The notes under the pieces: generated by a model | Told to the model about the DNA's origin: nothing | What the model saw: only the letters and a program-made list of their open reading frames with translations | The model's database searches: none | Assembly: GCF_030525845.1 (NCBI RefSeq) | Contig: NZ_JAUNDY010000010.1 | Location: 1-55,267, forward strand | Length of the DNA stretch: 55,267 nt | DNA from: Moraxella sp. | Lineage (GTDB): Bacteria > Pseudomonadota > Gammaproteobacteria > Pseudomonadales > Moraxellaceae | Direction of reading: 5' to 3' | Made by a program: the position numbers and the translations under genes | In this document: positions 45,448 to 54,874 of the stretch, piece after piece | Layout: every line of letters begins with the position of its first letter | Numbering within the stretch: position 1 is the first letter of the stretch

Positions 45448-46170
45448 TTATTCTTGCAGATAACCAATCAAACGCAAAAACTCAATGTACATCCACACTA
45501 ATGTGGCAAGTACGCCAATGCCGTAATTCCATTCAAAATCTTGGTTTACGCCATACATCACGCCATCTTCGATGTTTTTAAAATCAATCAGTAAAAAGAA
45601 TGAAGCAATCAGCGTGGTAAAAACACTAAACCCAATGGCAATCATGCCACCATCGAATAAATAAGGAATGGTACTGCCAAAAACCAGTCTCATAATCCAT
45701 TGAATAGCATACACCACAAAAATAGCAATGGAAGCTGACACCACCAACGAGCGAAACTTCTGCGTAACCTTGATAATACCTGTAACGTATAACGTCAGCA
45801 TGACCGCAGCCGTAACAAAGGTCGCCGACAGAGCCAGTAATGGCACACTAGGCGCTTTATAAAAAGCAAATGCCGAAGCCACGCCCAAAACCACGCCCTC
45901 CAAAAGAGCATACGGCACAGCAAGAGCCTTAGACAAATGAGGCTTAAAGGCACACGTCAAGCCAATGCCCATTGTAGCAAGCATCGCCACAACAAACAGC
46001 CCAATTAAAGCCCCTGCCGACATGCCACTAAGCAAAGCATAAAAAAACAACCCAAAACCAGCCGTCGCAGAAAGACCGAGCAGTAGTGCCGTCTTTTTTA
46101 TCACGCCAGCGACCGTCATGGGAACACCGCCCGTCATTAGCTCGGTACGACTTACGATAGGATTTGCCAT
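45448..46170 (-). CDS. Bax inhibitor-1/YccA family membrane protein
   Basis: This 240-residue protein has seven predicted membrane segments of the BI-1/TMBIM type. The family members YccA and YbhL modulate FtsH and possibly ion leak. The C-terminal pattern IDFKNIEDGVMYGVNQDFEWN followed by WMYIEFLRLIGYLQE is typical of the YbhL-like bacterial subfamily. It is followed closely by the ClsC-like gene on the same strand (30 bases), suggesting co-transcription. Function in bacteria is poorly known. Confidence 0.9.
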   Translation of the reverse strand: MANPIVSRTELMTGGVPMTVAGVIKKTALLLGLSATAGFGLFFYALLSGMSAGALIGLFVVAMLATMGIGLTCAFKPHLSKALAVPYALLEGVVLGVASAFAFYKAPSVPLLALSATFVTAAVMLTLYVTGIIKVTQKFRSLVVSASIAIFVVYAIQWIMRLVFGSTIPYLFDGGMIAIGFSVFTTLIASFFLLIDFKNIEDGVMYGVNQDFEWNYGIGVLATLVWMYIEFLRLIGYLQE

Positions 46171-46400
46171 AGTATTCCTTAGTTAATTCGTTAAATATAG
46201 CATGACTTTTTACTATAACCCACCAAAAAAATCAAGTATTTTTTAAGAACTTTACAAATCATCACATTTTTGCTCAGACATATTTTATTTTGTGATGAAG
46301 TCCCAACAATCATTTATTATCATGATGTTTTTTTACTTGCGGTTCGTACCAACTTTATGTATCATGAATGCTTTAAAACTCACAGGATTTGTCGCCAGTC

Positions 46401-47381
46401 ATGACGCAAGCAATCATCTCCTCTGTTCCCTTCAATCCCCAAAAAAGCCACTTTAAACGCATTGGGCTGATGGGGCGTGCTGGCAAAAAAAGCATCATTA
46501 CCACCCTAAACGACCTCATCGCCCTACTACTACGCTGGGGACTGGACATTGTCATTGACACCAGTACAGCCAGTATTGAGGGGGTGCATATACATTCCGA
46601 CCAAGCCAGCGATACCATTAAAGTTATTCCCAGAAGTCGCATGGGCGAGCATTGTGATTTGATGATTGTGGTGGGTGGCGACGGTTCTATCCTGCAAGCA
46701 GGGTCACTACTGGCAGGAACTGGCGTGCCTGTACTCGGTGTCAATCGTGGACGCTTGGGGTTTTTGGCCGATGTCAATCCCGACCAACTAGAAGTAGAGC
46801 TGTCAGAGATTTTTTTGGGCGAATTTCACGCCGATAAGCGTTTTTTATTAAAAATGCAAATACTCGGTCATACTCACGATGGCAGCCCTCACGTTTTTCA
46901 CGAAAGCTACGCCCTAAATGATGTCGTGCTACACGCTGGCAAATCTGTGCATACCATTGATTTTAAATTACAAATTGACGACATCGATGTGTATCGACAA
47001 CACGCCGATGGATTGATTGTTGCTACACCCACAGGCTCGACCGCCTACTCCTTATCAGCTGGCGGTCCTATCATTCATCCCAGTCTTGATGCCATTTGCC
47101 TTGCTCCCATGCACCCACACACCCTATCTAGCCGACCGATTGTGGTATCAGGCACCAGCAAAATCGCCATCAAGGTGCACAAAGACAACCGCACACAACC
47201 GATGGTTAGTGCCGATGGCGAAGCAAGTGTCCCCCTTGACAGCAACCAAACCCTGCTTATTACCAAACACGACAAGTCATTTACCCTACTGCACCCTTTG
47301 GACGTGGATTTTTATCAGGCGTGTCGCACTAAGCTTAATTGGAGTTTGTATTCTGAGGAATTCTCACTGGATAATGAATGA
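46401..47381 (+). CDS. nadK: NAD kinase
   Basis: NadK phosphorylates NAD to NADP with ATP or polyphosphate. The 326-residue protein has the GGDGSIL motif with the catalytic Asp, the LGVNRGRLGFLADV segment, YALNDVVLH, and the second nucleotide-binding motif TPTGSTAYSLSAGGPI. It is about 30 residues longer than E. coli NadK. The ATG at 46401 is preferred over a TTG at 46389 near AGGA. A possible promoter is TTTACT (46332) and TATGTA (46356). It is divergent from the BI-1 gene. Confidence 0.95.
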   Translation: MTQAIISSVPFNPQKSHFKRIGLMGRAGKKSIITTLNDLIALLLRWGLDIVIDTSTASIEGVHIHSDQASDTIKVIPRSRMGEHCDLMIVVGGDGSILQAGSLLAGTGVPVLGVNRGRLGFLADVNPDQLEVELSEIFLGEFHADKRFLLKMQILGHTHDGSPHVFHESYALNDVVLHAGKSVHTIDFKLQIDDIDVYRQHADGLIVATPTGSTAYSLSAGGPIIHPSLDAICLAPMHPHTLSSRPIVVSGTSKIAIKVHKDNRTQPMVSADGEASVPLDSNQTLLITKHDKSFTLLHPLDVDFYQACRTKLNWSLYSEEFSLDNE

Positions 47382-47666
47382 CCATCATCGAATGATAGAC
47401 TTGCAATATTTGATAAATTTGACAGTTGCACTAATGCTTTTCACAAGAATTTTCCCCATCGCAACCAGTATTTTTTTATTTTTACCAATTTTTAAACAAA
47501 ATCATCATGACTTTCCACTGGGTAATTATTTTAAAATAGATGTTTACACCATTATTTAATATCATAAGGCAAAAACAAAAAAAAGAACATTACAGATTTT
47601 TGGAAGTTGATTTAATAAAAAACAAAACCCAGCCTTAGCTGAGTTTTATTCTTTAATCGCCAACAA
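47382..47666. terminator. Intergenic region with the terminator of the flavin reductase gene
   Basis: Between convergent nadK and the flavin reductase gene. AAAACCCAGC pairs with GCTGAGTTTT (47624-47647), with T-rich DNA after it on the minus strand, so this hairpin ends the mes operon. I see no gene here. Confidence 0.7.
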
Positions 47667-48140
47667 TCAAACACTATGATACCCACGATTGCGATAAATC
47701 AACGCCTTTTCATCATTACCCTGACGAATACCGACAATCTCACAAATCAAAATGGCGTGCGTGCCGACTTGTTTAATGTCTGAGATCTTACAATCAAAGC
47801 CAATCAAGGCATTGCTTAGCATTGGCGAACCTGTCGTCAAAGTCGTCCAGCTTGCTTTGGCAAAACGCTCTTCGGAAGTGAGTGGCGACGCAAAGGCATT
47901 GGACAGTTCGGACTGCTCAGCGGTTAGTGTATTGACCGCAAGCACGCCATTTTTGACAAAATTGTCATAAAAACGAATGCCTGCATTCATACATACCAAA
48001 AGCGTGGGCGGTGAGTCGGTTACGCTACACACCGCAGAGGCGGTAAAGCCATAACGACCATGCTCGCCATCGGTGGTTACGACGTGGACGGCGGTGGCAA
48101 GCTGTGCCATTGCGTCCTTAAACGCTTGTATTTCTACCAT
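47667..48140 (-). CDS. Flavin reductase family protein
   Basis: This 157-residue protein is an FMN-binding split-barrel flavin reductase (HpaC/RutF type) that would reduce free flavin with NAD(P)H. The conserved start FKDAMAQLATAVHVVTTDGE, the TASAVCSVTDSPPTLLVCMN block and the C-terminal GYHSV are present. I chose the ATG at 48140, with GGGGCGGA upstream. It starts 11 bases after the MesD stop, so it is co-transcribed with a methionine synthase. A reduced flavin could supply electrons to MesX or MesD, an inference. Confidence 0.87.
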   Translation of the reverse strand: MVEIQAFKDAMAQLATAVHVVTTDGEHGRYGFTASAVCSVTDSPPTLLVCMNAGIRFYDNFVKNGVLAVNTLTAEQSELSNAFASPLTSEERFAKASWTTLTTGSPMLSNALIGFDCKISDIKQVGTHAILICEIVGIRQGNDEKALIYRNRGYHSV

Positions 48141-48151
48141 ATCCGCCCCAA

Positions 48152-49183
48152 TTATTTGCCAAGTTCTGCACGCAAAATGCTCGCTCCTTGTGCAAGAGCA
48201 TTCAATTTGCCGCGAGCCACGGTGCGAGATAGCGGAGCCATACCGCAGTTGGTGCAAGGGTAGAGATTTTCAGCGTCCACGAATTTGAGTGCTTTACGCA
48301 AAGTGTCCGCCACTTGCTCTGGCGTTTCGATTTCATTGGTCGCCACATCAATCGCCCCAAGCATGACTTTTTTGCCACGCACCAGCTCAATCAAATCCAT
48401 TGGCACTTTGGAGTTTTGGCATTCTAGCGAAATGATGTCAATTTTGGATTTTTGTAGGAGCGGGAAACTCTCTTCGTATTGACGCCACTCTGAGCCAAGC
48501 GTTTGTTTCCAATCAGTATTTGCCTTAATGCCATAGCCATAGCAAATATGTACGGCGGTTTGGCATTTTAACCCTTCTACCGCACGCTCTAAGGCGGCAA
48601 TACCCCAATCGTTTAGCTCATCAAAAAACACATTAAAGGCAGGCTCATCAAACTGGATAATGTCCACGCCAACCGCTTCTAGTTCTTTGGCTTCTTCATT
48701 CAAAATTTTGGCAAATTCCCACGCCAGCTTCTCACGGCTTTTGTAATGTCCGTCATAAAGCGTGTCAATCATTGTCATCGGGCCAGGCAACGCCCATTTG
48801 ATGAGTTTATCCGTATGCCCACGCAAAAATTTGGCATCGTCCACAAATACTGATTTTGGACGAGAGACATCGCCTACCACGCTTGGCACGGACGCATCAT
48901 AGCGGTTGCGAATACGGACGGTTTCTCGTTTGTTAAAGTCCACCCCGTCCAAATGCTCAATAAAAGTCGTTACAAAATGCTGACGGGTCTGCTCACCGTC
49001 ACTGACAATGTCAATACCTGCATTCACTTGCTCGGCAAGCGAGACCAAAAGAGCATCTTGTTTGGCTTGTAATAATTCTTCGCCTTCAAATTTCCAAGGC
49101 GACCATAACTTTTCAGGTTCGGCAAGCCAAGACGGTTTTGGCAAACTGCCCGCGGTAGAAGTGGGAAGTAAAATGTTGCTCAT
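48152..49183 (-). CDS. mesD: MetE-core, folate-independent-type methionine synthase MesD
   Basis: This 343-residue protein corresponds to the C-terminal catalytic barrel of cobalamin-independent methionine synthase MetE. It keeps all four zinc/homocysteine ligands: His212 and Cys214 in VHICYG, Glu254 in SLECQ, and Cys313 in TNCGMAP. It lacks the N-terminal MetE domain that holds methyl-tetrahydrofolate polyglutamate. With the DUF1852 gene upstream and a flavin reductase downstream, it matches the MesD family, as I recall shown in Acinetobacter to make methionine with MesX in an oxygen-dependent manner and without folate. The methyl donor is not known. GGAA precedes the start. Confidence 0.85.
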   Translation of the reverse strand: MSNILLPTSTAGSLPKPSWLAEPEKLWSPWKFEGEELLQAKQDALLVSLAEQVNAGIDIVSDGEQTRQHFVTTFIEHLDGVDFNKRETVRIRNRYDASVPSVVGDVSRPKSVFVDDAKFLRGHTDKLIKWALPGPMTMIDTLYDGHYKSREKLAWEFAKILNEEAKELEAVGVDIIQFDEPAFNVFFDELNDWGIAALERAVEGLKCQTAVHICYGYGIKANTDWKQTLGSEWRQYEESFPLLQKSKIDIISLECQNSKVPMDLIELVRGKKVMLGAIDVATNEIETPEQVADTLRKALKFVDAENLYPCTNCGMAPLSRTVARGKLNALAQGASILRAELGK

Positions 49184-49333
49184 AATTTATTCCAATTTAA
49201 AATATTTTCTACAAAAGTTTTAAAAATTTATTTATAGAAAATTTAATGTTAAAATTCTTACTTATTATATCCAAAAAATTTAAAAATTAACAGATATTTT
49301 TTAAATTTAATAAATATAATTTGTCCTAAAATT

Positions 49334-49366
49334 AAATCAGCCGAGCTTATTATCATCGGCTGATTT
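49334..49366 (-). terminator. Hairpin between mesX and mesD
   Basis: AAATCAGCCGA and TCGGCTGATTT form a perfect 11-bp stem just past the mesX stop codon. The T tract on the minus strand is weak, so it may be a partial terminator that lowers mesD expression. Confidence 0.65.
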
Positions 49367-49381
49367 TATGAATGCAATCTA

Positions 49382-50356
49382 TTATTCATTTACCCAAGCG
49401 GTTAAAATATCTTGGTATGGTTTAATAAATTGCTCTTGGGTAAGTTTGCCTTGTTTGATAGCAAGTTCAGTACGCTCAACACGGTCATATTCAACACGAG
49501 TTAGCGAATAATCATCATAAGTCAAACTACCCTTATAAGTTTGACCTGCCACCGAATTGGCATTATAAATCTCTGGACGATAAATCTTTTGGAAAGCTTC
49601 CATAGTTGCAATGGTACCGATAAGTTCCAAATTGGTATAATCGTTTAACAAATCTGCCGTTTCATCATAATAAAACGCATAAGGGGCAACCGAACCTTGT
49701 GGCATAAAGTAACGCACTTTTAAGCCCATTTTGGCAAAATATTCATCAGTCAATGAATAATCATTTTGCACATATTCCACGCCTAAAATGGGGTGGGTGT
49801 TGGTGGTGCGATGATAAGTGCGAGTGGTCGCCACACTTAGGCATAATACAGGTGGCTTTTCATTACGAGCTTTGTATTCTGGCGAATCAAGCAAATATTT
49901 GTATAATTTACCGTGCAAATCGCCATAGCCTTTTGGTACAGTAAATTCTGGTTTGTCTTTATTATAATCAAGCAATAATACACTAAAATCATAATCACGG
50001 ACAAATGACGAAAAACTATTACCAATAATGCCGTCAATTTTTTTGCCAGTTTTATTATCAATAATATAAGTTTTTAACCATTCAAGACCAGAAAAATATT
50101 CGCCCTTGCCTGCCACGTCAATATCAATGGAGACAATTTCCAATTTGACCGAATAGCGGTCGGCATTTGGATTGTCCCAACGTGCCAAATCATTAAAGCG
50201 GTTGTTAATCATCGCAATGGCATTTAATAAATTTTGTTTGCGGTTTTCGCCACGAGCTAAGTTGGCAAAGTTGGTGGTTAGGCGAGTGCTTTGGGCGGGT
50301 TCATAATTTTCGTTAAAATCCAGCGTATGCACTTTGCATTTGAAGTTTGCAGTCAT
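49382..50356 (-). CDS. mesX: DUF1852 protein MesX, partner of MesD
   Basis: This 324-residue cytosolic protein belongs to DUF1852, named MesX because it is needed with MesD for methionine synthesis in Acinetobacter. The conserved N-terminus starts with MTANFKCKVHTLDFNENYEP, and the tail has YDDYSLTRVEYDRVERTELA. No cofactor motif is obvious from reading. A strong Shine-Dalgarno AAGGAGAG lies eight bases upstream of the start. It precedes mesD by 198 bases that contain a hairpin and AT-rich DNA. The family assignment comes from memory plus the adjacency to the MetE-core gene. Confidence 0.85.
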   Translation of the reverse strand: MTANFKCKVHTLDFNENYEPAQSTRLTTNFANLARGENRKQNLLNAIAMINNRFNDLARWDNPNADRYSVKLEIVSIDIDVAGKGEYFSGLEWLKTYIIDNKTGKKIDGIIGNSFSSFVRDYDFSVLLLDYNKDKPEFTVPKGYGDLHGKLYKYLLDSPEYKARNEKPPVLCLSVATTRTYHRTTNTHPILGVEYVQNDYSLTDEYFAKMGLKVRYFMPQGSVAPYAFYYDETADLLNDYTNLELIGTIATMEAFQKIYRPEIYNANSVAGQTYKGSLTYDDYSLTRVEYDRVERTELAIKQGKLTQEQFIKPYQDILTAWVNE

Positions 50357-50577
50357 GAGAACATCTCTCCTTCTGTTTAAGATGGATATATTAAATCACA
50401 TTTTTAACATGAAAAAAATTGAAGTTTTTTAAAAGTTGGTTGAAAAAAATTCAATTTTAAAAAAAACATATATTTTTCAATGAGTTAAATTTTATTTTTG
50501 CGATAATTTTTTTTAAATGCATGATTAATTAACCAAAACCAACTCACGTTACTCCGCCAGTCAGCACCCATCCTAAG

Positions 50578-51246
50578 CTAAGAAAATAACCTTCCACCCT
50601 TTTTTGTCGCCTCTTTAAAGGCTGTCCGAGCTTCACAGCGATTGAGCCACCGCTCCACATTCGCCCAAGCATCAATACCGCCCCGACTTTGTAGGGCTTT
50701 TACCGCAAAATAAACTTGAATGTCCGCCCCTGTAAAATCCCCTGCAAGCCATTCTTCGTCTTTTACATGATTGTCCAATACGCCAAAACTTTGGGCGATA
50801 TTGCCCTTAATCATTAAGTTTTCTACCTTATCAGCGATGGCTTTGGCGACAGGGCGAACGATAAGGGGGGATTTGGTGGCGACTTTACTCATGACAAGAC
50901 GCATTACCAAGGGGGGCATCATCGTACTTTCGCCAAAATGTAGCCAAAACGCATAATCCTCCCAATGCTCATCGCTTGGCAAAAAATACTGGTCGGTGTC
51001 ATAATATTTTAATAAATATTCAATGATAAAACCTGATTCTACTAAGGTTTTCCCACGAGCTTCGTCCACCAAAATGGGGGCTTTACCCATCGGATGAATG
51101 GACTGCATTTCATCGGGGGCAAGGTGGTTTTTGTTGCGGTTATGCGAAATGACTTGAAAGGGCGTACCATAACGAGCCTTTAATTCACACAATAACCATA
51201 AAATACGAAAAGAACGAGAATGGTTGAGATGGTGGAGGGTGAGCAT
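50578..51246 (-). CDS. Glutathione S-transferase family protein
   Basis: This 222-residue protein has the N-terminal thioredoxin-fold domain of GSTs (LTLHHLNHSRSFRILWLLCE, with SRS as the possible catalytic Ser, then MGKAPILVDE and TLVESGFIIEYL) and the all-helical C-terminal domain with GADIQVYF. I chose the ATG at 51246, with AAAGG upstream; the longer frame from 51273 lacks that. Substrate unknown. It lies between the amino-acid permease and mesX on the same strand, but a 221-base gap separates it from mesX. Confidence 0.87.
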   Translation of the reverse strand: MLTLHHLNHSRSFRILWLLCELKARYGTPFQVISHNRNKNHLAPDEMQSIHPMGKAPILVDEARGKTLVESGFIIEYLLKYYDTDQYFLPSDEHWEDYAFWLHFGESTMMPPLVMRLVMSKVATKSPLIVRPVAKAIADKVENLMIKGNIAQSFGVLDNHVKDEEWLAGDFTGADIQVYFAVKALQSRGGIDAWANVERWLNRCEARTAFKEATKKGGRLFS

Positions 51247-51315
51247 GAAATTGACCTTTTGATATTTGGACAATCATAGCATATTTTGATGATAAATGCG
51301 ATAAAAATAAAAATT

Positions 51316-51349
51316 ATTGTCATTTTAATATGGTGATTAAAATGACAAT
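51316..51349 (-). terminator. Terminator of the amino-acid permease gene
   Basis: ATTGTCATTTTAAT and ATTAAAATGACAAT form a perfect 14-bp stem with a 6-base loop, 13 bases after the permease stop codon. AATTTTTATTTTTATC follows on the minus strand. Confidence 0.75.
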
Positions 51350-51362
51350 GTTACATTTTACA

Positions 51363-52745
51363 TTACTTATTTTTAAACAAAGTCCAATACACACCACACA
51401 AAATCGCCACCCACACAGGAACAAACTGCAATCCTCTTAATGTGTCCTCACTTTGGGAAAATAAATATAAAACCCAAATAAAGAAAATGATGGTTAAAAC
51501 AGACAACACTTGACCAAAAGGCATTTTATAAATTGAGGATTGGTGTAATTGTGGTGCTGTTTTTCGGTATTTAAGATAAGTGATTAAAATCAATCCCCAA
51601 ATTAATAAAAAACAAACCGATGATACCGTACTAATGAATACAAAAGCCTGCATCACACTATCTGTACCATATAATAACAAAAACGATAATGATAAATATA
51701 GCGATGAATAAATCACGCCATTAATGGGTACACCAAATTTATTTAATTTGCTTAGTATTTTTGGGGCGTTTTTTTGCATGGATAAACCATAAGCCATTCT
51801 CGCCGATGAATATAGACCGCTATTGGCACTTGAAATGCCTGCCGATAATGCCACAAAGTTAATCACGCCAGCAATCGCTCCAAAACCCAATAATCCAAAT
51901 AACTGCACAAAAGGACTGACCCCAACTTTAATGTCGCCCAGTGGAATGGTCATTAAAATCACCGCCAATGCCCCTACAAAAAACAACGCTACTCGCAATG
52001 GGATTTGATTGATGGCTTTGGGTAAATTCTTTTGTGGATTGTCAGTTTCTGCGGTTGCCGTACCAACAAGTTCTGCCCCTGCATTAGCCTGCACCGCTAA
52101 TTGAAATGCCGCAAAAAATCCAGCCAATCCTTGTGGCATAAAATTTTCAGGTTTAAATAAATGAGTGATACTTGCTGGATTTTCGCCAACTTTTATGCCT
52201 GCAATCACCAAAATTATGCCCGTAACAATAATGGCAATCATGGTAAACACTTTAATTAACGTTAGCCAACTTTCTGCCTCCCCAAACCATTTGACCGCAA
52301 GACAGTTAATAAAAACAATTAAGCAGATATTAAAAGTTGCAGGCAACCAAAGTGGTACATCAGGGTACCAAAACTGCACATAGCCAGTAATGGCAACTGT
52401 ATTGGCAATGGCGATAATGAGCCAGCACAGCCAATAACTCCACCCCACCACAAATGCAGGCAATCTCCCTAAATAATGCTCAATCACGTCAATAAATGAG
52501 CGAAAATTTGAATTGGATAACAATAATTCCCCCATCGCTCTCATGACAAAAAACACAAACAACCCAACCAAAGAATATACAATTAATACCGAAGTACCTG
52601 CAAGACTGATTGTTTTACCTGCCCCAAGAAAAAATCCCGCTCCAATGACCCCACCAATAGAAAGTAATTGCAAATGTCGAGCTTGTAATTGGCGTTTCAT
52701 TTTTGGATAATTTGATGGATTATCTATTAAATTATCGGTTGGCAT
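51363..52745 (-). CDS. Amino-acid permease, APC superfamily
   Basis: This 460-residue protein has 12 predicted membrane segments of the amino-acid transporter (AAT) group. The segment-1 motif SIGGVIGAGFFLGAGKTIS and the AxxAE-like GAELVGTATAETDNPQKNLP are typical. Relatives in this group import aromatic amino acids, proline, D-alanine/glycine or GABA, and the sequence does not decide the substrate. It sits between TauD and a GST in a sulfur-oriented region, so a sulfur-containing amino acid is possible but unproven. Confidence 0.87.
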   Translation of the reverse strand: MPTDNLIDNPSNYPKMKRQLQARHLQLLSIGGVIGAGFFLGAGKTISLAGTSVLIVYSLVGLFVFFVMRAMGELLLSNSNFRSFIDVIEHYLGRLPAFVVGWSYWLCWLIIAIANTVAITGYVQFWYPDVPLWLPATFNICLIVFINCLAVKWFGEAESWLTLIKVFTMIAIIVTGIILVIAGIKVGENPASITHLFKPENFMPQGLAGFFAAFQLAVQANAGAELVGTATAETDNPQKNLPKAINQIPLRVALFFVGALAVILMTIPLGDIKVGVSPFVQLFGLLGFGAIAGVINFVALSAGISSANSGLYSSARMAYGLSMQKNAPKILSKLNKFGVPINGVIYSSLYLSLSFLLLYGTDSVMQAFVFISTVSSVCFLLIWGLILITYLKYRKTAPQLHQSSIYKMPFGQVLSVLTIIFFIWVLYLFSQSEDTLRGLQFVPVWVAILCGVYWTLFKNK

Positions 52746-52894
52746 TTTGCTGACCTCTCATTAACTATTGAATATTTTTTAATTATAATTGAATTTTAGT
52801 ATATATATAAATAACCGTTTTTATCATGGTTATGCAAAATATTCATAAATAATTTAATTAAAATCCACCATAAAATTTAATGAATTTTAAAAGT

Positions 52895-52926
52895 AAAAAT
52901 ACCACCCTGTTATGAGTGGCATTTTT
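52895..52926 (-). terminator. Terminator of tauD
   Basis: AAAAATACCAC and GTGGCATTTTT form a stem with one mismatch around a 10-base loop, 20 bases after the tauD stop codon. Confidence 0.7.
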
Positions 52927-52946
52927 AAACAATCATGCGTTTTTGT

Positions 52947-53795
52947 TTATGCAACTTTTTCTTTATAAAACGGCTCATCGCCAATCACCGTTGCACGGTG
53001 CATAATACGATGAGCATCGCCATAATCAAATAATGCCTTATGCTGAGTCGCCCTATTGTCCCAAATTACCACATCGCCTTCCGCCCATTTGTGGCGGACG
53101 ACAAAGTCATCTTTGATACTGTGGGCGAACAATTTGTCCAAAAGTTCACGGCTTTCGTTCTCACTAAGTCCGTCAATGTGGCTGGTAAAGCCTTCGGTAA
53201 CAAATAAGCACTCTTTGCCCGTCTCAGGGTGGGTGCGGACGACAGGGTGTGATAAGGGTGGATTATTGGCAATGGCTTTTTGCAATTTTTCATCGTCTGC
53301 CTGACTTTGTCCAAAGCGTTCGGCAGGGAAGGATAGGCGAATGTCGTGGGTGGCGGTTTTGCCCCGCAAAAAGTCTTTGGTGTCATCGTCTAAGGCGTCA
53401 AATGCTGAGCTTAGGCTCGCCCACAAGGTGTCGCCCCCAACAGGTGGGATTTTGACCGCACGAAGGACACAGCCAAGCGGGGGCGTTTTGCTAAAAGTAA
53501 CATCGGTGTGCCAAAGCTCGTTGTCTCGTAGGTCGGTTTGGTGGCTGTCAAGGACAATCACTTCTTTGACATCAGGCACGGTGGGGAACACAGGGTGAAT
53601 GTGCAGTTCGCCAAAGGTGCGGGCAAGGGCGACTTGCGACTCGCTGGTCAGATTTTGCCCTTTAAAAAATAGCACTTGGTGCTTTAATAGAGCGTCTTTA
53701 ATCGCTTGGTTATCGCTGTCTGTGAGCTGGTTTAAATCCACGCCAGAGACGGTCGCACCAATGGTAGGCTTAATGGGGGTAACGGTTAGAGTCAT
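52947..53795 (-). CDS. tauD: Taurine dioxygenase TauD
   Basis: TauD uses Fe(II), 2-oxoglutarate and oxygen to split taurine into sulfite and aminoacetaldehyde, supplying sulfur. The 282-residue protein has the iron ligands His96-x-Asp98 in LWHTDVTF and His252 in NRATQHKAL, and the 2-oxoglutarate-binding Arg267 in RIMHRATV. I chose the ATG at 53795, with AAGGAAAT upstream. A possible -10 box, TATAAT on the minus strand at 53832-53827, lies just before it. It follows a sulfate-type ABC ATPase rather than the usual TauABC importer. Confidence 0.9.
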   Translation of the reverse strand: MTLTVTPIKPTIGATVSGVDLNQLTDSDNQAIKDALLKHQVLFFKGQNLTSESQVALARTFGELHIHPVFPTVPDVKEVIVLDSHQTDLRDNELWHTDVTFSKTPPLGCVLRAVKIPPVGGDTLWASLSSAFDALDDDTKDFLRGKTATHDIRLSFPAERFGQSQADDEKLQKAIANNPPLSHPVVRTHPETGKECLFVTEGFTSHIDGLSENESRELLDKLFAHSIKDDFVVRHKWAEGDVVIWDNRATQHKALFDYGDAHRIMHRATVIGDEPFYKEKVA

Positions 53796-53952
53796 TTTTA
53801 TTTCCTTGCAATGGGTTGGTAAATGTATTATAGGAAATGACAATAACTTGATGAAATATTGTTTTTGGTTTTTATTATTCTATTTTTTCATAAAAAAACA
53901 CATGGAATTAGGTTATTCCATAATTTAACATGAATAATGCCAATTTTATTAA

Positions 53953-53987
53953 AAAACCGCTTATTCATAATTAGAATAAGCGGTTTT
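53953..53987 (-). terminator. Bidirectional-type terminator after cysA
   Basis: AAAACCGCTTATTC and GAATAAGCGGTTTT form a perfect 14-bp stem with a 7-base loop. It is 39 bases past the cysA stop codon and separates it from tauD. Confidence 0.9.
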
Positions 53988-54026
53988 AACTAATTAAAAC
54001 GAGGCGATTTTATGATTTAATAATCA

Positions 54027-54755
54027 CTAAATCTGCCAATCTTCCGCCCCAATCTCCAAAAATTCTTTCACAAACGCACTTTGCGGATTACGCACCAGCT
54101 CAACAGGCGTGCCAACCTGCTCCACCACGCCGTGATTCATCACCACAATTTCATCGCTAATCGCTGCCGCTTCTTCTTGATCGTGCGTTACCATAATGCT
54201 GGTGACACCAAGCTCGTGCTGAATGTCTTTTAAAGAACCACGCAGTTCCTTTCGCACCTTAGCGTCCAACGCCCCAAACGGCTCATCAAGCAAAAGTAGC
54301 TTGGGGCTAGTTGCAATCGCCCGTGCCAAAGCAATGCGTTGGCGTTGTCCGCCTGACAATTCGTGCGGATATTTGCCATAAGTGGCAGGCAGTTGCACCA
54401 TTTCTAGTAGTTCTTTGACCCGTTTTTCAATGCTTGCCTTGTCCTTTTTTTGTAATTCCAAGCCAAAAGCAATGTTTTGGGCAACGGTTTTGTGGCGAAA
54501 CAGGGCATAACTTTGAAACACAAAACCGATCCCCCGTTTTTGCACAGGCACATTGGTTACATCTTGTCCGTCAAACAAAATTTGCCCACTATCGGCAATT
54601 TCAAGCCCTGCAATGATACGCAATAAAGTCGTTTTACCACAACCAGAAGGCCCAAGTAGCGTGGTTAATTTGCCTGTGGGGACGCTGATATTGATATTGT
54701 CAAGGGCGACAAATTGATTAAAGCGTTTGTTAATTTGAATAATGTCAATGCTCAT
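54027..54755 (-). CDS. cysA: Sulfate/thiosulfate-type ABC transporter ATPase CysA, short form
   Basis: This 242-residue ATPase powers an oxyanion importer. Walker A GPSGCGKT (35-42), the Q-loop region [17 protein letters not shown], the signature [14 protein letters not shown] and Walker [20 protein letters not shown] closely follow E. coli CysA. It ends right after the nucleotide-binding domain, whereas E. coli CysA continues to 365 residues with a regulatory C-terminal domain. No frameshift is visible after the stop. It is preceded by CysW (119-base gap) on the same strand. Aliphatic sulfonate import (SsuB-like) is an alternative role. Confidence 0.83.
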   Translation of the reverse strand: MSIDIIQINKRFNQFVALDNINISVPTGKLTTLLGPSGCGKTTLLRIIAGLEIADSGQILFDGQDVTNVPVQKRGIGFVFQSYALFRHKTVAQNIAFGLELQKKDKASIEKRVKELLEMVQLPATYGKYPHELSGGQRQRIALARAIATSPKLLLLDEPFGALDAKVRKELRGSLKDIQHELGVTSIMVTHDQEEAAAISDEIVVMNHGVVEQVGTPVELVRNPQSAFVKEFLEIGAEDWQI

Positions 54756-54874
54756 ATTTTTTCACTAAGTTTTTAAATTAAAAAGTTTATTCATAAAATG
54801 ATAAAATTGGTATTAAGTTAATTCGCCCCTACAAATTCCGATTAAGTTTTGGATTTGTTGAGAATTAAAAAATA

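Noticed and set aside
50357-50577. A riboswitch (SAM or similar) upstream of mesX.
   Set aside because: The 221-base region is AT-rich and I found no conserved riboswitch core or strong stem series on the minus strand.
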